NCBI GenBank assembly: GCA_041179425.1
Contig: JBEGTL010000285.1
Coordinates: 1 to 9,894, forward strand
Direction: 5' to 3'
DNA length: 9,894 bases
Source: DASUME01 sp041179425
Lineage (GTDB): Bacteria; Myxococcota_A; Polyangia; Polyangiales; DASUME01
Shown: positions 7,229-9,894 of the stretch, piece by piece
Layout of the letters: every line of letters begins with the position of its first letter
Position numbering within the stretch: the first letter of the stretch is position 1
The notes under the pieces: generated by a model
What the model was told of the DNA's origin: nothing
Databases searched by the model: none
What the model saw: the letters and a program-made list of their open reading frames with translations, nothing else
Program-made: the position numbers and the translations under genes

Positions 7229-7804
7229 GTGGTCTCAGGCTCAGCAGGTGGAGCGCTGTTCAAAGCGGTCGGAGAGAGCAGGCGCGTTTCCCCAAAAGCG
7301 TCGTTCCTTCTCGCCGCCCGCGGGTGCGCTTCGACGGCGCGCGCTGCGCTGGCCGTGCCCGGTGCCGCGTTACTGCTCATTTGTGCCGCCTGCTCACCTG
7401 CGTCATACGCCGTCCGCCAGCGCGCCGCCGAGCGGGCCCTCATCGCTGCCGAGGGTGCCGACGCGGTCGTCGACAAGGCTCCGTACGAGCTCTGGCTTGC
7501 ACGGCTCTACCTGGTCAAAGCGCGCGAAGAGGCGGGGCAGGCGCACTACGCCCTCGCTCGGCAGCTGCTCGCGACCGCCCAACAAAACGCAGTGCTTGCG
7601 CGCAAGCTCGCTTCGGTGCGCTCGCGCGCCGAAGAGCCGCGCGCTTCCATCGTTCGCTCGCGCGCCGAAGAGCCGCGCGCTTCCATCGTTCGCTCGCGCG
7701 CGGAAGAGCCGCGCGCTTCGGCTGGCAGTGCGTTCGAGGAACGGGTCGACTCCGCGCGGCTAGCGCACCTGGGCTCGGCCCGCGTGCGCGAGGCCGCCCC
7801 ATGA
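7229..7804 (+). CDS. DUF4398-like lipoprotein with a 12-residue tandem repeat
   Basis: 191 residues from GTG 7229. An unusually long, basic n-region precedes the hydrophobic stretch and a probable lipobox C-A-A-C with lipid Cys 55; a shorter start cannot be found without losing the signal. Residues about 60-127 form two amphipathic helices rich in Ala, Leu and Tyr (APYELWLARLYLVKAREEAG, then HYALARQLLATAQQNA). This is the pattern of DUF4398 proteins, small envelope lipoproteins usually found with OmpA-like or TPR partners. Residues 130-165 are three copies of V-R-S-R-A-E-E-P-R-A-S-I/A, a charged, probably disordered linker. The stop overlaps the next gene's start (ATGA), so the two are translationally coupled. 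Function is unknown; an envelope structural role is inferred. Family assignment is by pattern only. Confidence 0.72.
   Translation: MVSGSAGGALFKAVGESRRVSPKASFLLAARGCASTARAALAVPGAALLLICAACSPASYAVRQRAAERALIAAEGADAVVDKAPYELWLARLYLVKAREEAGQAHYALARQLLATAQQNAVLARKLASVRSRAEEPRASIVRSRAEEPRASIVRSRAEEPRASAGSAFEERVDSARLAHLGSARVREAAP
7616..7723 (+). repeat. Three tandem 36-bp coding repeats
   Basis: Copies lie at 7616-7651, 7652-7687 and 7688-7723, each 12 codons. Copies 1 and 2 differ at one base (GTG/GTT, synonymous). Copy 3 differs by one synonymous change (GCC/GCG) and at its last two codons. The near identity at DNA level points to recent slippage or unequal recombination, and the length keeps the frame. 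Confidence 0.95.
7790..7793 (+). promoter_or_regulatory. Ribosome binding site for the second DUF4398-like gene
   Basis: GAGG, inside the end of the preceding gene, is 7 nt before ATG 7801 and 10 nt before the adjacent ATG 7804, favouring 7801. Confidence 0.5.
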
Positions 7805-8250
7805 TGTCTGTGCGACGCTCGGCGCGACCTCGTACGCGAGGGTGCGCCCTTCTTGCCACGCTCAGCCTGGTCGCGTGCGCGCACGCAGACCGAGGCGCTT
7901 CGCCTCGGCTCGAGACGCGAGTCATCGAGCTCGAAGCACTCACGCGACAGGCGCGCGAGCTCGGCGCGTACCGGTGTGCCCCCGAGGAGCTCGCACGCTC
8001 CGAGGCTCATCTCGAGTTCGCCAAGAGCGAGCTCGAACAGGGCGACCGAGGCCGCGCGCGCGAGCACTTGGTGCTCGTCAGCGCCAACGCCAAGGCCGCC
8101 TTGCGCCTGAGTGGTGATGCAGGCTGCACGGCCGCTTCGCCCTCCGCTCCGGAGGCCCGATCCACAGCGGGCTCCCGAGGCGAGCTTACGAATAACACGG
8201 CGCAACTCACGAAGCGTCGCGGGAGTACCAAGGAACATGTTGCGATCTAA
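7801..8250 (+). CDS. Second small DUF4398-like lipoprotein
   Basis: 149 residues from ATG 7801, which overlaps the previous stop (ATGA); ATG 7804 is possible. The signal peptide has an Arg-rich start, a hydrophobic core and lipobox L-V-A-C with lipid Cys 26. The mature region holds a helical pair with the DUF4398 look: RQARELGAYRCAPEELARSE, then AKSELEQGDRGRAREHLVLV and ANAKAALRL. The upstream neighbour shows the same A-P-x-E-L...A...L...AK-x-E sequence logic, so the two are probably old tandem duplicates. The C-terminal 45 residues are polar and low-complexity (Ser, Thr, Gly, Asn), probably disordered. The role is unknown. Context with an outer-membrane barrel protein suggests an envelope assembly or scaffold function, which is inference. 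Confidence 0.75.
   Translation: MMSVRRSARPRTRGCALLATLSLVACAHADRGASPRLETRVIELEALTRQARELGAYRCAPEELARSEAHLEFAKSELEQGDRGRAREHLVLVSANAKAALRLSGDAGCTAASPSAPEARSTAGSRGELTNNTAQLTKRRGSTKEHVAI
7890..7908. repeat. Perfect 8-bp hairpin inside a coding region
   Basis: CCGAGGCG (7890-7897) and CGCCTCGG (7901-7908) are exact reverse complements around a CTT loop, about 90 nt into the second DUF4398-like gene and just after its lipobox codons. A smaller one, CCTCCG-CTC-CGGAGG, lies at 8141-8155 in the same gene. Confidence 0.6.
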
Positions 8251-9894
8251 CCAGCCCAGCCCCGTCGACCACGCACTCGGCTCACCGCGTCGGGAGAGCC
8301 TGTTTCGTCGGTCTGCCGCGCTCCGGGAGATGTGTTCGTCGGTGCGGGTCGCCCTCGTCGTCGGCGCGCTGTCCATCGGCGGCGTCGCGCATGCGCAGGG
8401 GACTCCGCAGCAGCTGGCCGAAGCCAATCGCACCGCCATGGAGGCGTACAACAACCTCGACATCGAGGCGGCCAAGGCGCAGCTCGAGAAGGCCGCCAAA
8501 GGCGCCGAAAAGAGCGGCATCCGCGGTCCGTCGCTGGCCCGTACGTACTCCAACCTGGCCGTCGTGTTGGTGGGCGGCTTGGGCGACATGAAGGGCGCCA
8601 CCGCGGCGTTTGCGCGCGCGCTCAAAGAGGACCCCAAGGTCGAGCCCGACCCGATCGTCGCCACGCCCGAGGTCATGCAGGCCTACAACGCGGCCAAGTC
8701 CAGCCTCAAGAACGCGCCCGCGCCTGCCGCGGAGCCGACGACAGAGCCTGAGGCCACGCCGCCCGCGCGCGCACCTCGCGATACGTCGGTGTCGCCCGAG
8801 GGCAACCTCGATCACACGCCCGCGACCGAGCAGCTCTCGCAGACTGCCATTCCCATCTTCGTGAAGAAGAGTGGCGATCTCGAGATCGCCAGCATGCGCG
8901 TGATGTACCGCTCGACCGGCATGAAGAAGCCCAAGTCCGCGGAGATGACCGAGACCGACGACGGCTACACGTACCTCGTCCCGTGCACCGACGTGTTCGA
9001 GCCGGTGGTCGAGTACTTCATCGTCGCCAAAGACGACGACAACAAGATGATCGGCAACGCCGGCACGTCGGACGCGCCCATCTCGGTGCCCATCGTCTCG
9101 GTGCGCACAGAGGCTGCGCCGTCGCTTCCCGGACAGGTTCCGCCCGCACAGTGCGCGTCCTCCGACGACGAGTGCCCGCCCGGCATGCCCGGCTGCGGAG
9201 GCAGCGGTGGGCTCGGCGACACCTGCTCGTCCGACTCCGACTGCGGCAGCGGCCTGGCCTGCGACGACGACACCTGCTCGATGGGCGAGCGCGCAAGCGA
9301 GGCCGACGAAGAAGAAGAGTCCTCGTCCGGTCGCAAGCGGTACAAAAAGTACTTCGTCGAGGCGGCGTTCGGCATGGGCCTCACCTCGGTGGGCTCGGGT
9401 CGTGCGCCCGATCGCGACGCTGGCGGCGTGCTCGACACGGTCGCCATGATGTCTCGACGACCGGACAATTCGATCGATCGCGAGAAGGCGAGAACACTTC
9501 TCCAAGCGCGCGGGTTCGATTGCATTGCCACAGAAGACGACATGCAACGCCTCCAGGTGGACAAGTGCACCGTGGCGGTCAACCCGGGCGGCATGGTGCC
9601 GGTGCCGGTCCTCAACCTCGCGCTCGGCTACTACCTCACGCCCAAGATCGCGGTCGCCCTCACCGGTCGCTTCCAGATCGGTAGCGGAGACGGTCCGCTG
9701 GCTGGCATCTTACTCGGTGGCCGTGGCGAGTACTTGCTCGGCAAGCCGTCCGACAAGGGCCTACGCCGCTCCGCACTCGCGGGTCTCGGCGTCGGCCAGC
9801 TGCAGGCGCGCCCGCCGGCCAAGGGTTCGCTCCAGGGCCCCTACGCCACTAACGCCAACGTCGGCGGCTTGGGTGTGGCCGTCAACCTGGGCGC
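8237..9894 (+). CDS. Exported TPR / beta-sandwich / Cys-rich / outer-membrane-barrel protein (partial)
   Basis: At least 552 codons; runs off the right edge. From ATG 8237 it overlaps the previous gene by 14 nt with GGGAG 11 nt upstream. ATG 8330 or GTG 8342 would give a more compact signal peptide, so the start is uncertain. Numbering from 8237: hydrophobic core 38-50 and signal cleavage after A-H-A (51-53). TPR-like helices follow at about 55-155 (AYNNLDIEAAKAQLEKAAKG; ATAAFARALKEDP), then a Pro/Ala/Thr linker at about 158-182. A beta-sandwich at about 204-285 has the MRVMYRS...DGYTYLVP...VEYFIVAKD pattern. Seven Cys at 306-347 include C-x5-C-x5-C-x4-C, a motif frequent in myxobacterial secreted proteins. 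An acidic patch and basic RKRYKKY lead to alternating strands from about 373 (FVEAAFGMGL; LNLALGYYL; KIAVALTGRF) typical of an outer-membrane barrel. It probably spans the outer membrane with a periplasmic helical part and works with the two lipoproteins upstream. Confidence 0.85.
   Translation, partial: MLRSNQPSPVDHALGSPRRESLFRRSAALREMCSSVRVALVVGALSIGGVAHAQGTPQQLAEANRTAMEAYNNLDIEAAKAQLEKAAKGAEKSGIRGPSLARTYSNLAVVLVGGLGDMKGATAAFARALKEDPKVEPDPIVATPEVMQAYNAAKSSLKNAPAPAAEPTTEPEATPPARAPRDTSVSPEGNLDHTPATEQLSQTAIPIFVKKSGDLEIASMRVMYRSTGMKKPKSAEMTETDDGYTYLVPCTDVFEPVVEYFIVAKDDDNKMIGNAGTSDAPISVPIVSVRTEAAPSLPGQVPPAQCASSDDECPPGMPGCGGSGGLGDTCSSDSDCGSGLACDDDTCSMGERASEADEEEESSSGRKRYKKYFVEAAFGMGLTSVGSGRAPDRDAGGVLDTVAMMSRRPDNSIDREKARTLLQARGFDCIATEDDMQRLQVDKCTVAVNPGGMVPVPVLNLALGYYLTPKIAVALTGRFQIGSGDGPLAGILLGGRGEYLLGKPSDKGLRRSALAGLGVGQLQARPPAKGSLQGPYATNANVGGLGVAVNLG

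Noticed and set aside
7616..7723. CRISPR-like repeats
   Set aside because: The 36-bp length is suggestive, but the units are directly adjacent with no spacers and encode an in-frame peptide repeat.
7156..7800. Long + frame extending the second DUF4398-like gene upstream to 7156
   Set aside because: The upstream part is Arg-rich and overlaps the first lipoprotein gene in another frame. The real signal peptide and ribosome binding site lie at 7801.
8282..9547. 421-codon minus-strand frame opposite the barrel protein
   Set aside because: His/Arg/Gly/Val low-complexity shadow; the + frame shows signal peptide, TPR-like and barrel patterns and stays open to the window edge.

Overview
The window is about 70 % GC, and every gene I can support lies on the + strand. 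The combination of long multidomain lipoproteins, CxxCH cytochrome modules fused to beta-propellers, DUF4398-like lipoproteins and a Cys-rich/outer-membrane-barrel chimera suggests a Myxococcota (Polyangia/Sandaracinus-like) bacterium. This assignment is inferred from protein style only; there is no rRNA or other taxonomic marker, and no tRNA, CRISPR array, transposase or integrase was seen.

Left half (138-6468), predicted redox block. A lipoprotein with a beta-propeller/'hydrazine synthase alpha middle domain'-like core and two CxxCH haem motifs (138-2390) is followed after 16 nt by an exported HEAT-repeat protein (2407-3318). After 120 nt comes a second, larger lipoprotein (3439-6468). It carries the same propeller core and terminal CGGCH, but has three added N-terminal cytochrome-like modules with non-standard CX6CH/CX4CH motifs. 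The two large proteins share recognisable landmarks in the same order (DAKK strand, YRSPxxLP, PGE...CGGCH), so they look like divergent paralogues. All three act outside the cytoplasm, and the simplest reading is an envelope electron-transfer or oxidoreductase system with a HEAT scaffold. Nothing in the sequence shows that hydrazine is made.

Middle (6541-7089): a small five-helix membrane protein of unknown function with a TTG start.

Right half (7229-9894), envelope operon. Two small lipoproteins with DUF4398-like helical cores (7229-7804 and 7801-8250) overlap by ATGA. The second overlaps by 14 nt, if the upstream start is used, with a large exported protein that runs off the window. That protein has TPR-like helices, a Pro/Ala linker, a beta-sandwich, a Cys-rich motif, an acidic/basic linker and the beginning of an outer-membrane beta-barrel. 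The first lipoprotein holds three copies of an in-frame 36-bp tandem repeat.

Starts were chosen by Shine-Dalgarno position. Four genes have a purine-rich site exactly 7 nt upstream (138, 2407, 7229, 7801); starts at 3439, 6541 and 8237 are less certain.
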